A stretch of DNA of 64,000 bases. Source: Siphonodentalium dalli (lineage: Eukaryota > Mollusca > Scaphopoda > Gadilida > Siphonodentaliidae). Numbering within the stretch: position 1 is the first letter of the stretch; each line of letters begins with the position of its first letter. Positions 48,738 to 59,134 of the stretch are shown here, one piece after another. The stretch lies in the NCBI GenBank assembly GCA_032622095.1, contig CP136062.1, positions 197,229,887 to 197,293,886 of the forward strand. The letters are read 5' to 3'. Under the pieces are notes generated by a model. It was not told the DNA's origin. It made no database searches and saw only the letters and a list, made by a program, of their open reading frames with translations. Position numbers and translations under genes: made by a program.

Positions 48738-49197
48738 GTGACCCGCCATATCAATTCCAGTCGTAAGTCGGGATTGTTTTACCCTGTGCCAATGCATTCT
48801 CTTATATATGCGAGTCGACCATAGGTCGCCTCGCATATATAAGAGAATGCATTGGCCTAACAATTTTTTACAATTTTAATAATGTTTTCATGTATTCTTT
48901 AACAATTTTATAATTTCACCCATACAGAGCCCCAGACAAACATGATCAGACGACACTCTTCTATATGCTTCTATATATGTGTGGGGCTCCCTGCAGGGTT
49001 ATGGATGTTTTTTATTTTGTGTCCTAAAAATTGTAAGAAACATTTATTTAAAAAAAATGATAAAAAAATTGTTAGGCCAATGCATTCTCTTATATATATG
49101 CGAGGCGACCTATGGTCGACTCGCATATATAAGAGAATGCATTGGCACAGGGTAAAAAAAATCCCGACTTACGACTGGATTTGATATGGCGGGTCAC
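48738..49197. mobile_element. Complete GTGACCCGCC-type hairpin MITE
   Basis: Long terminal inverted repeats start GTGACCCGCCATATCAA, then CCAGTCGTAAGTCGGGATT, TTACCCTGTGCCAATGC, and include the same 69-bp hairpin module as the TTAA family at each end. The centre holds a different segment, with GAGCCCCAGACAAACATGAT and GGGGCTCCCTGCAGGG, absent from the TTAA family. ATTT flanks both sides as a possible 4-bp target duplication. No coding capacity. The truncated relative is at 5873-6252. Confidence 0.88.
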
Positions 49198-49272
49198 ATT
49201 TGTGGTAAAGTGCGTACAGTCACCAGGGCTCGTATTCACCAACTTATTTTATAAACCGGGTATAGTTTATAT

Positions 49273-49600
49273 GATAGCGGCTAAATGCACACGGTACCTT
49301 CTGAGGTGTTGACGACACATACACTATCGTTGGGTATGATTGACTCAATCACATTTCCCAATTATCAAATAGACATTCACGACATAATCGCGAACACTCG
49401 CCGGATACAATCCGCAAATATAGAGGTAGAGACTCAGACTGAATCTTTCTGTGGAACGCGTGTTGAAGATATAATTGGGCTGGTGGACACGTTCCATCTC
49501 TTTATTTTCATGAATGTGGACGTTAGTACACAAACATTCTGCTCATACTTGAAACGAGCCAAAACAAGCATTATTTGTACTGCTATGCACAAAGGCGATC
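49273..49600 (+). repeat. Duplicated block, copy B
   Basis: Partner of copy A (see 46517). An open plus frame (49285-49800) crosses this block and includes an IEVETQTESF segment, but it runs on into the MITE hairpins and copy A is broken at the same place, so I do not call a gene. The block continues past the MITE at 49851-49930. Confidence 0.75.
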
Positions 49601-49639
49601 AGCCCTTCTATGACTGGAGCTTCTTGAATTTTTGCGCAA

Positions 49640-49853
49640 ACTCTATGTCAATGCATTCTCTTATATATGCGAATCGTCCATATATAGGGCGCCTCACATA
49701 TATAAAAGAATGCATTGGCCTAACAATATTTACCATGACCCTTGTAGGCCAGTGCATTCTCTTATATATGCGAGGTTCCCTATATAATATAATGCACTGA
49801 CACAGGGTCTTTAATGCTGCACCAGCACAGCTCCCGCCATAGAAGGTTTAACG
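49640..49853. mobile_element. Hairpin MITE, variant subfamily (related to 11133)
   Basis: Two hairpins built on AATGCATTCTCTTATATATG, with AACAATATTTACCATGACC between them, and a right tail GCTGCACCAGCACAGCTCCC ending AAGGTTTAA. This matches 11133-11375. The left TTAA end is not preserved: the similarity starts at CAATGCATTC, so the copy is left-truncated or diverged there. Confidence 0.7.
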
Positions 49854-49930
49854 ATCACGGTCAATTTCCTTCATTTGATAATCAGTCCGACCGACGACAC
49901 AGATAGCTTCTCACTGAGCCTCGCGGTCCC

Positions 49931-50638
49931 TTCGTGCGTTAGAGCCCTGTGGTCCATGTGTGTGTTTCGCGCACATGACAGACAGATCCTACTCTTTTAC
50001 ATATATTGATCATATTATGCTACTTCAATATATCCTCGGGCAAATAAGTTCATATTGGACCTACATATTGACAATCGTTCATATTGGACTTATTTGGTTA
50101 TGATCAATGTGTATATGCGACACCGGAAATTATGTTTACACAATATGCCGATATTTTGTTACCGAATATTCGTGATTATTAAAATCCAGGACACATCAGG
50201 AAGATAGAATCCCTCTGAATAATAGTAGAGTATACTATACTTCTAATATATACTATCAAAAGATTATATATTTAAAGTAATTCCTCGGAAATCACGATTA
50301 TTAGGTGAAATTCTACGGATCGTCTGCAACTTGGTCTGATATACACATATTTTCTTTTGTCTAAAACGTCTGTGTGTTTACATATTGCTATGCACATGAC
50401 GTAAGAAAGGTCCACTTACAACACAAAACATGAATTTTTCGGATGTTTGTTAAATTATTGGAGAAAGACATAACTATTTGGTGTACGGCGAATTGCAGCC
50501 AACTGTAGGCAAACAATTCGGTCAAAATAAGAGTCATATCACTACACATCATTACGGTGACGATTGCGTCATTTTGTTGCTTTCCATCTCATTGGAACAC
50601 CACGTGTATGCCAAATAAATGGTGACTTATTTTTAGCT
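49931..50638. other. Unannotated spacer
   Basis: Nothing recognised. Confidence 0.4.
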
Positions 50639-51038
50639 TTAACCCTTTACCCAACAAACCGGCCAAAAACGGCCAAATAAAGCTGCAACAGCCTAAATTA
50701 TCTTGGGTCTGTCTCAATAAAACCATATAAATATGGATATCATTGGAACCGGCTCATTGACCACATTGTGATGGTTACAGTTATGCCCTGTGCCAATGCA
50801 TTCTCTTATATATGCGAGTCGACCATAGGTCGCCTCGCATATATAAGAGAATGCATTGGCCTAAAAAAAATCTTTTTTTAACACTTTTTACCATTTTTTC
50901 TTACATTCTTTAACAATTTTATAATTTTTAATGTGTTAAGCCAATGCATTCTCTTATATATGCGAGGCGACCTATGGTCGACTCGCATATATAAGAGAAT
51001 GCATTGGCACAGGGCCGTTCTGTTGGGTAAAGGGTTAA
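50639..51038. mobile_element. TTAA-flanked hairpin MITE, copy 5 (inverted)
   Basis: Same orientation as copy 3. TTAA at 50639 and 51035, a GGCCAAAAACGGCC tail, two hairpins and the CCGTTCTGTTGGGTAAAGGG terminus. Internal hairpins are essentially perfect, so it is one of the younger copies. Confidence 0.9.
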
Positions 51039-51476
51039 AATCACATACGAGGGGGCTATCTACCAGAATTCTACTTGGCATGATAAATTTAAAGGTCATC
51101 TTTGAAATTTAACACAATTTTCCAGGAAACGCCAAACATTGAAATGAGCATTAATGATTATGACCTCACACACTAGCACTAGTTAGTAAATGCACGCCAA
51201 CAATGATTTTATAAATATGAGATAAAATGTGCGGCGAACTATGTCAATTATGGCTTGGTGTCATTATAAATTATAAATTGGTGTCATAATACATTTATCA
51301 CATAATTTGACCATAAAAGCAGTTTCATAATTATCGATAAGAGACACATTTAATATCAGCGCGTGCGATGACGTCTCATCGTTCTTCAAATGACTTGCGA
51401 TCGCTGCGGTTTTTATCGTTGTTTTCGATGGATATTTCGCATTGCTTCGCGTTTATTTGATCATGTGATAAAAAGT
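51039..51476. other. Unannotated spacer
   Basis: Nothing recognised beyond AT-rich sequence. Confidence 0.4.
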
Positions 51477-51617
51477 ATCTCACACTCGTCCTATTTTATA
51501 CGTAATTTATCAACCCCGTCCACTAAATTCTATTTGAGCCTCGGTAAACCTCGGCTCAAATCGAATTTAGTGAACTCGGTTGATAAATTCCGTATAAAAT
51601 AGAAACTCATGTGAGAT
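51477..51617. repeat. Foldback inverted repeat of 141 bp
   Basis: The arms pair ATCTCACACTCG with the region ending GTGAGAT, CTATTTTATACG with CGTATAAAATAG, TTATCAACC with GGTTGATAA, and CTAAATTC with GAATTTAG, with GAGCCTCGGTAAACCTCGGC at the tip. A few mismatches. Foldback MITE-like. Confidence 0.85.
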
Positions 51618-51779
51618 CCTCTATGTATCTCGATAAAAGGAGCAAGCAGATGTTCATTTTAAAATTATAAATTTCCTGCATAAGGAGATAAAATGCAAAA
51701 CATTTTTATTTGTGATTAAACCTCACGTTATCAAGTTTATTTTATTGTCCACCCCCTGATTATTTCGGAGAACTATTGT

Positions 51780-52400
51780 AATCAGCGACGTTAGTTCGTT
51801 AGCGCCTCTGTTCGTGTGTCCGTCCGATTCCATGTCAGACTGTTAACTCCAGTTCAATTATCCGATCGAAGCGACACTTCGTATGATGAATGACAATATT
51901 GAGTTTAATTTCAATTGTGGTTCAAGACCGATGATTTTTGTTTTTTAATTAGGGGTGTATTAGACATGCTGTGTAAGCTCAAAGTATTATGTTAGTTTGC
52001 GGTAGTACACTTCGAGATGGCTAAAGGGCGCATTTTTCCACGCCTAGCGATGCTCTTGTTTAACTTAGAAATTTCTATTTTCATGTTGTCCGGATAATAA
52101 CTCCGGTGAATAATATCCGATCGGAACGAAAGTTGGTACGAGCAATAAAAATTACATTATTGAGGTCGAGTTCCAATATCGTTCCGGTCAGATGATTTTT
52201 GTTAGAGCTATAGAAATGTTCAGACCAATAAATTGTCATTTTCGTGTTGTCCGGATAATTCCAATTAATATCAACTAATCCAAATAAAACTTGACATCAG
52301 GAATATCCATCACAGTCTTCAAGTCAAGTTTGAATGTGGTTCAGATCTGCTGATTTTATGCGGAGATATTTCCCTTTTTCTACTATAAAAATATCAACTT
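51780..52400 (+). repeat. Degenerate repeat of about 160 bp, about three units
   Basis: GTGTCCGTCCGATTCCATGT, TGTTGTCCGGATAATAACTC and GTGTTGTCCGGATAATTCCA begin three loosely similar stretches that continue with ATCCGATCG or ATCAACTAATCC and end in GATGATTTTTGTT or CTGATTTTATG. Units are strongly diverged. It may be part of a Helitron-like element, but no ends were found. Confidence 0.45.
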
Positions 52401-53489
52401 TGCGATTATTATTCCATCATGTACAAATTCCACACACATTGTGTTTTTCTGAGCTTGTGTCTCACGTGGGTGTTCCATAACGTCTTGATTTATGTATCTT
52501 CATGTTATACTTGTATTCAGTTTTAAATCTGCATATCTCACATGTTGTTTCGATGTTCACCTGAACAGACTCTAATACGGGTGCGATCTCAAATGATGAC
52601 ATTTTGGACAGAAATTGTATTGGAAATTTTGTCACAAATAAACGTTAATTAGACTTATTGTCGATTATAGCTGTGTAATAAAACAATACAAACAATCAAA
52701 CTGGGACATTTGGCGTTCGAAGCATTGTTATGGGAACACCCTATTGATCTAGATCGCTATCGCCCGAATGGTCTGTTCTAAAAATAGAACAATAAAGTGT
52801 CCCACTTAATCATCTCATTTTATAATAAAATATCCGAAATAAAATAACTATTAATTGATAGTCCAGATAGAACCGTTTCCGGACATGTGTCTTTAATTCA
52901 CATTTATTATTATATACCCACGAAACTATTTCAAAATGTGAAGAGATAATCCATCTTTAGTAATAAGAATCAGATGGCTCAAACCATCAAAATCAAACTC
53001 CAGTTTTGGTCCTGTGTGGCTGTATGCACATTTGGGAGACCGTGTGCGACTTCATGTAGGTTCGAGTGATAATGTGTGACATTACGAACCAAGACATGTG
53101 ACAATTCAATAATATTTCGTTAATTTATCAACACATTTTAAAGTTTAATGCCAGGAACTTGAAAAGACAGCAATTCCTAGTTCTAATTTGATGTCTGGAG
53201 ATTATGTGCTGTTTTTAGCTTTTGAAATTTAAGGTTCCATCGACCTCGATGGAGAGACATCAACTACACCCGTGTTGGTGTGTCATTAGCAGGTCTCGTC
53301 TTCTGTTGGATGTGATGTTAGAATGTATGCCAGTAATCTACCAAAACCCGCGAGTCAACCTGGAACTGGCATTGACGAATGGCGTAGAACAGCAATAGTT
53401 GACATGAAGTCCAAAGTAATTAGGACTTAACTCATCCATAAATTGTTCGTATACTGGAGGGATTACCTACGAGTTTGGTATAACAATTA
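52401..53489. other. Unannotated stretch of about 1.1 kb
   Basis: Nothing recognised on either strand. Confidence 0.4.
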
Positions 53490-53845
53490 TCTACTATATA
53501 ACTTCTGCCTGTCTGTCGGCCTGCCTGTCTGTATATGTGTGTTATATACTCGAAAACTGCTCGACCGATCTGACTCAAATTTGATATGTAGGCCTACTTT
53601 GATACGGAGAACAAAATGAGTGGGTCCAATTTCACGTGCGACCGTATCCTTGACCTTGACCTCGCTCATATACGCTCATATAGGCACTGATATGTATCTG
53701 GACCTGGACCTATCCGACTCAAATTTGGTATGTAGGCCTACTCTGATCCCGGGAACAATACGGACGGGTCCAATTTCACGTGCGACCGTGTCCTTGACAT
53801 TGACCTTGACCTCGCCCATATACGCTTATACAGGCATGTTTCTGG
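53490..53845 (+). mobile_element. Helitron-like repeat, family B, left part
   Basis: Starts A|TCTACTATATAACTTCTGCC, then (CTGT)n-like sequence and ACTCGAAAACTGCTCGACCG, followed by two units of about 140 bp: GACTCAAATTTG, ATGTAGGCCTACT, GGGTCCAATTTCACGTGCGA and CCTTGACCTTGACCTCG. The TC start between A and T and the overall plan match the CTAG-ended family at 62874. It is interrupted by the retrotransposon at 53846 and resumes at 60219. Confidence 0.6.
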
Positions 53846-54356
53846 AATAGAATAGAATAGAATATACTTTATTCAGCAATGTATATAATTAATTAATGTA
53901 AACAAAATATTTTATAACATATAACAATATACATTACAGGGAGGTTGCATGACCATACGGTCGTCTTCCTGCTACCTCCCATGGAAATTATAAATTCTTT
54001 TCTGACTCCAGCTCCTTGACCATACAATCTATTATATATTTGTTGGAGATATTTCATAATCTTATACTATAATGTATGTAGAAGTAAAAGGTAAAGATTC
54101 TGCATTTACACATACTATTAAATATAGTTTTATATTTATGGTGTATTGGCTAATATATTGACTAGTATATTGACTGATGAGATAGACATCATTTACAATA
54201 AATAAATAAATAAATTTAATAAATATGCTTTAATAAATATGCTTCAATAAATCAATAAATATGCTTTAATGGAAATGGAAATGAGATTGTTAATCTACAT
54301 TAAGATTAATGTTGAGATTAATGTTATTCAATGTTAATCAAAGTTAAGCCTTAAGG

Positions 54357-55919
54357 TTAATCCATGACACCTGGATAACAATCCTGACAATACAAATTTT
54401 TACATTGGACCTTATCTAGATATGATTCAAGTTGTTCCTGCATAATATGTCTTTTGAAATTAGAACGTGGTAAAAGGGATCTCAAGGACACATCAACGAT
54501 TCTCCACCGTTTTGGAAAATTGTGTAGCGGAAGACTATCACTGAATGCAGTTCTAGACATAGTTTCATATATAGTACCACTTTGCCTAGTTATTGTGTTT
54601 GGGTTATTGATTATATGATAAGTGTCCAGAAGCGGAAAGGGTAAAATATTATTTGACCAATCGTGCATATACTGATAAATCCTTAATTTGTACAAATCAA
54701 TAGCTTTTAGTATATTACTTTGCTTAAAAAGTGGTTCAGTGTGACTGTTGTATCTTGCATTATTAATAACTCGGATTGCTCTTTTCTGTAGCACTATTAA
54801 CTTATTGAACAAATGTGAATTACCCCATATTTCAATTCCATACATTAAGTGGCTCTGAATAAGAGAATGGTACAGCATACGCATACTTTTTAGTGGAAGA
54901 ATTTTCTTTACTCTGTTCATTGCATATAAAGCTCTCGATATTCTTGTTGAGACCACTGCCACATGATGTTTAAATGATAAATGTTCATCAATATTGATAC
55001 CAAGAAATTTGAATGATTTGTCTGCACAGTTGTTGCCAATTCTGTCTATTGGATGGTTATCTATTATAAGATGATGGTTGTTACAGTTATATTTACCACC
55101 AGCTGGCTGAAATAGTATATATTTTGTTTTCTTTGCATTCAATGAAAGTTTATTAGCCTTACACCAGTTACTTAGTTGATTCAACTGAATGTTAGTATAT
55201 CTGAAAAGACGTTGAATATCAGAATGAGAAGAGTAAACGGTTGTGTCATCTGCGAATGAAAGCAGAGACAGTTTGGTACTTCTATACATATCATTCACAT
55301 ATATTAAAAACAGTATGGGTCCAAGCACTGATCCTTGAGGAACCCCGGTATTTAATTGAGTCTTTGATGACACTATCCCATCTAAATCTACATATTGCAT
55401 TCTGTTTTCTAAATAGCTTTGAAACCATCTTTTAACGTTGCCTCTGACTCCATAATATTCTAACTTTGTTAAAAGTATATCATGATTAATGGTATCAAAA
55501 GCTTTAGAGAAATCAATGAATGTTGCTAGTGTACAATCCTTAGTTTTCTTATCATTGTGTGATGCTACATCATTTAGAAGTCTAATGATGGGATGAGTAG
55601 TAGAACGATTTTTACGGAAACCGTATTGATCTTGATAAAATTTATCATTGAAATACTCTGTCAATCGCCCACAAACTACCTTCTCTAGGATTTTTGAAAA
55701 AATTGGAAGTATGCTAATTGGCCTGTAATTTTCTATAGCATTGTTTTCATTGGATTTAAACAAAGGAATAACTCTTGCTACTTTCATTCCAGTGGGAACT
55801 ACACCTTCCTCCATGGATAAATTAATGATGTGACATAATGGTACAGCTATCTCATTGACAGTTTTCTTTAATAGATTTGCAGTTATTTCATTACTGTCCT
55901 TGCTTGTTTTATTTTTCAT
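54357..55919 (-). CDS. ORF2 C-terminal part: reverse transcriptase
   Basis: 520 codons with a complete non-LTR reverse transcriptase domain. ENYRPISILPIFSKILEK at residues 63-80, YGFRKNRST at 99-107, catalytic motif A FIDFSKAFD at 134-142, GVPQGSVLGP at 192-201, catalytic FADD at 222-225, and the thumb-like tail ending CKNLYCQDCYPG. The enzyme copies element RNA at a nicked target. The ATG at 55919 is not a natural start: the RT domain begins upstream in the preceding frame, and the two frames overlap by 11 bases at an A-run. The domain looks catalytically intact. The clade assignment (CR1/L2/Jockey group) is from motif style only. Confidence 0.93.
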   Translation of the reverse strand: MKNKTSKDSNEITANLLKKTVNEIAVPLCHIINLSMEEGVVPTGMKVARVIPLFKSNENNAIENYRPISILPIFSKILEKVVCGRLTEYFNDKFYQDQYGFRKNRSTTHPIIRLLNDVASHNDKKTKDCTLATFIDFSKAFDTINHDILLTKLEYYGVRGNVKRWFQSYLENRMQYVDLDGIVSSKTQLNTGVPQGSVLGPILFLIYVNDMYRSTKLSLLSFADDTTVYSSHSDIQRLFRYTNIQLNQLSNWCKANKLSLNAKKTKYILFQPAGGKYNCNNHHLIIDNHPIDRIGNNCADKSFKFLGINIDEHLSFKHHVAVVSTRISRALYAMNRVKKILPLKSMRMLYHSLIQSHLMYGIEIWGNSHLFNKLIVLQKRAIRVINNARYNSHTEPLFKQSNILKAIDLYKLRIYQYMHDWSNNILPFPLLDTYHIINNPNTITRQSGTIYETMSRTAFSDSLPLHNFPKRWRIVDVSLRSLLPRSNFKRHIMQEQLESYLDKVQCKNLYCQDCYPGVMD

Positions 55920-57489
55920 TTTTGCCTATGACCCCATTCAATTCCTCTGGTGTTGTTGGTCTCAAAAACATACTATTTGTAGAAGGTTCCTTTAAATAGC
56001 TAGTAAAATCAGGAATTGAATTTGTTTCAATTTTATCTGACTCGCGAGTGCCAATATTAGAAAAGTATTCATTAAAAGCTTCAGCTATTTGGCTTCTATT
56101 ATTTACTTGTCTGTTATCAATATTAAAGCTCTGAGGAAACTGAGATTTGCTATTCTTGTGCTGGATTACTTCCTTCAAAATCTCCCAAGTTTTCTTCATA
56201 TTGTTTTTATGGGTATTTAGAATGTTATCATAGTAGTCCCGTTTAATATATCTTTTAACACGATTAAAATGTCTGCAATAACTTTTATAATTTTCTATGT
56301 TGATATCAGAGGGATCTTTTAATTTTTTTCGGTACAATTTCCCTTTTTCTAATGACGATGTCAAAAGTGCCGGTGTCATCCAAGGTCGTTTTTTTTTATA
56401 TTTCATTTGGATTTGGATTTCTCTCAATGGAAATGCTACCTCATAAGCATTCATATAGATTTCCATAAATGCTTGATATGAGTTTTCAGAGTTAGTGGAC
56501 TGCATTACTGCTTCATAATTTTCAGATGATAAAATTCGTTTGAAGCATGACATGTTATCATCTCCAAAACTACGTTGTAATTTTGTTTTATTTTTTTGTT
56601 TCACGGATGTTGAAACTTCTCGAAAGAATGTTCCAAAATGATCGCTAACATCAGTTAAAATTATTCCTGTTTGAAATTCACCATTAGGGTCATTGGCAAA
56701 TATTTGGTCAATCAGAGTTGCCGAGTATGATGTGACTCTTGTAGGTCTAAGAATGGTTGGCATAAAGCCATCAGCAAATATGGCATCAATGAATTCATTT
56801 GTTTTACTATGTTGACCAAATTTCAAGAGGTATATGTTGTAGTCTCCCATTAAAAAAGCCTTTTTGTGTTCAGAGTTAATTTTGCCCATGAGGTCTTTGA
56901 TTGTTATGATACATTGATCTATATCAGCCTTCGGTTGAGTATTAGGTCTGTATATGATGCCTACAATATACGATTTTTTATGTGGTTCAATAATTTCAAC
57001 AAATAATGATTCGAAAATATGCGGAAGAAATACTGACAAGTCATCCCTAATTTTATAATTCAAATCAGACCTAATATAAATTCCAATTCCACCCCTTGGG
57101 TCATCATCATCAGGTCTACATTTCCTCAGAAGTGGATGATATCCATCTAGTGGGAAACTAATGTTGTCCGGTGTTCTAAATATTTCTGTTAATCCTATAA
57201 GACCAAATTTATTTGTGTTATTTTGTAGTTCATACATAAGTGTACTGAAAGCATCCCAATTAGAATTTAAGCTTTGACAGTTCAAGTTAAATAAAGAGAC
57301 TTGACTTTTGATTTTAGAGAAAATACCATAGTAGTCATCTTGCGAGTAATATTTAGTTTGAGGCAATCCATTTATAGGGTTATCATTAAATTCTACTTGT
57401 TGATCATTGGTTTGTGTCTTATATACTTCTTTAAAGTCAAATTTTACACTTGTTGCTATCTCATCAAGCCTAATAACCTGTTCAGCCAT
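55909..57489 (-). CDS. ORF2 N-terminal part: AP-type endonuclease and linker
   Basis: 526 codons. The apurinic-endonuclease-like domain shows SLFNLNCQSLNSN (66-78), GLTE (99-102), GGIGIYIR (133-140), YRPNTQP (180-186), GDYN (215-218), TLIDQIF (258-264) and the catalytic VSDH (281-284). A linker with the usual KKRPWMTPALL and NYKSYCRHFNRVKRYIKRDYY follows, and the frame ends at RPTTPEELNGVIGK just before the RT domain. The enzyme nicks target DNA to prime reverse transcription. The stop comes 11 bases after the start of the downstream frame. A single extra A in a run of five accounts for the break, so it is probably a mutation or sequencing error. Confidence 0.92.
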   Translation of the reverse strand: MAEQVIRLDEIATSVKFDFKEVYKTQTNDQQVEFNDNPINGLPQTKYYSQDDYYGIFSKIKSQVSLFNLNCQSLNSNWDAFSTLMYELQNNTNKFGLIGLTEIFRTPDNISFPLDGYHPLLRKCRPDDDDPRGGIGIYIRSDLNYKIRDDLSVFLPHIFESLFVEIIEPHKKSYIVGIIYRPNTQPKADIDQCIITIKDLMGKINSEHKKAFLMGDYNIYLLKFGQHSKTNEFIDAIFADGFMPTILRPTRVTSYSATLIDQIFANDPNGEFQTGIILTDVSDHFGTFFREVSTSVKQKNKTKLQRSFGDDNMSCFKRILSSENYEAVMQSTNSENSYQAFMEIYMNAYEVAFPLREIQIQMKYKKKRPWMTPALLTSSLEKGKLYRKKLKDPSDINIENYKSYCRHFNRVKRYIKRDYYDNILNTHKNNMKKTWEILKEVIQHKNSKSQFPQSFNIDNRQVNNRSQIAEAFNEYFSNIGTRESDKIETNSIPDFTSYLKEPSTNSMFLRPTTPEELNGVIGKNEK

Positions 57490-59134
57490 TATTGAAAAAA
57501 TACAAAATACAAAAATACAAAAAAGTAAGTACTAGTAAATGCAGATCATATGAAAAGGCAGCAGTTATGATCTGTTTAATGGTAAGAGAGTTAATAGCAA
57601 TATCATAATAATTAATAAACATTTCAAATGAGCCCAGAGTCAGAAAATCAACATAGAATATAATAGAAAAAAAACAACATTTGGTAACCCACCATACATG
57701 TATGTTGCGTAAAACGCACCATAAATCCTTTTACTCCAACCCAGAATTCAGCCAACAGTGAAGTATGCTAATTATAACACAGGCATCTGGAAAGTTCCTC
57801 CACCCAACAGTACTGAACCAATAATGGTACAGCACTCTTAGAAAGAAAAACAAATCCAGATGCCTGTGAATTATATATGTATAGTATAGTATAACTGACT
57901 ATAAATAAACTCTATATCTAAATTAACATTATGAATGACTGAAAGTGAATGACTGAAAGTGAGACGTGCACCACTCAGACAATATACATGTACATGTAAT
58001 CTCTATCTGGAAATGGTTTACTTAAAAATGTTATTATTATTTCAACACCCGGTGCACTTCAATGATTTCTACCTCTACAAATTAATATGTCAGAAAGAAA
58101 TTAATACTTAAAAAGTGAGATGGTGCACTCCACAAATGATAGAATTTCTATCACAATAGAATAAGTAAAAAATGTTTGTTATTCAGGGTACAAGTTTGAT
58201 ATTTGTTACCATTACATGTATGTACTTTATTACATGACACACAGGCACATAGTACGGCAACACACTTGGACAAAATGACATCCCCACAATCGAGATGCCA
58301 CTTTGACCCCGCCCACCACCGGCCTACTACCATGTTCATAAAACATTTATTAGGCTCTTTAATAATTCATAGGTCATTATTATACTGTATGAGTTAATCA
58401 TACAAATACATGATTTAAATCATAAGTCTTCATTCTTAAAATTAGATTCTGTAGATGTTTTAGTTACATACATGTATATGTGTATGGTTCTCAGAGGGGG
58501 CGGGTGCTGGCTGCTGAGTAAAAGATTAATATTAACAACTTAAAAATAATAGTTGATATGAGATACTAGTACCACGTACGTTGATAACTAATATCAAATA
58601 TGAAATATTATCAATCGAATACAACTTTTTCACCCTACACTTGTCAATATTTTCAATCGAATACAACTTTTTCACCCTACAATAATTGTCAGTAATACTA
58701 ATAGTTGATAAGATACATGTACATGTACCTGTACTAGTACCGAATGTTGATAATTAATATATATATATATTATCATTCCAATATATCAATGAACTTTTTT
58801 CATCCCAGACTTGTACAGCATATTGCCATACTGTGCACAAAAAAAAAATTATATTATCAAAAAGTCATATCTGAGGCCAAGAAGCCCTCGTTTGTATAAA
58901 TCTATGATATTTATTTTGTCTTTGTTAAATTAATTTGGAAAAAAATTCTGGGTACAGTAATATTACCAGCTTGCCAAGACCCCGAACCCTTCAAGTGTGT
59001 TGAACTAAGCTCCCGAAAAGGAAGGGAATTCCATATTTATTTCATTATGATAATATATAAAGTCAGAATTTAATATCAAAAGTACATGTACACCATCAGT
59101 GTTATCCACAATGTTTCATTCCTTTTATTAAATC
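57490..59134 (-). other. Long inter-ORF spacer of the retrotransposon
   Basis: 1.6 kb between ORF1 and ORF2 without coding capacity on the minus strand. It holds an inverted pair (CAGGCATCTGG at 57780 and CCAGATGCCTG at 57855), TACATGTACATGTAC repeats, a short TA run near 58757 and two copies of TCAATCGAATACAACTTTTT (58613 and 58659) within an approximately 150-bp imperfect duplication (about 58545-58830). It could be a genuine spacer or the result of a later insertion. Confidence 0.6.

Noticed and set aside
49285-49800. 171-codon frame including hairpin MITE sequence
   Set aside because: The second half translates the MITE palindrome, and the paralogous block at 46517 is broken by stops and indels. 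The first part is kept only as an observation.
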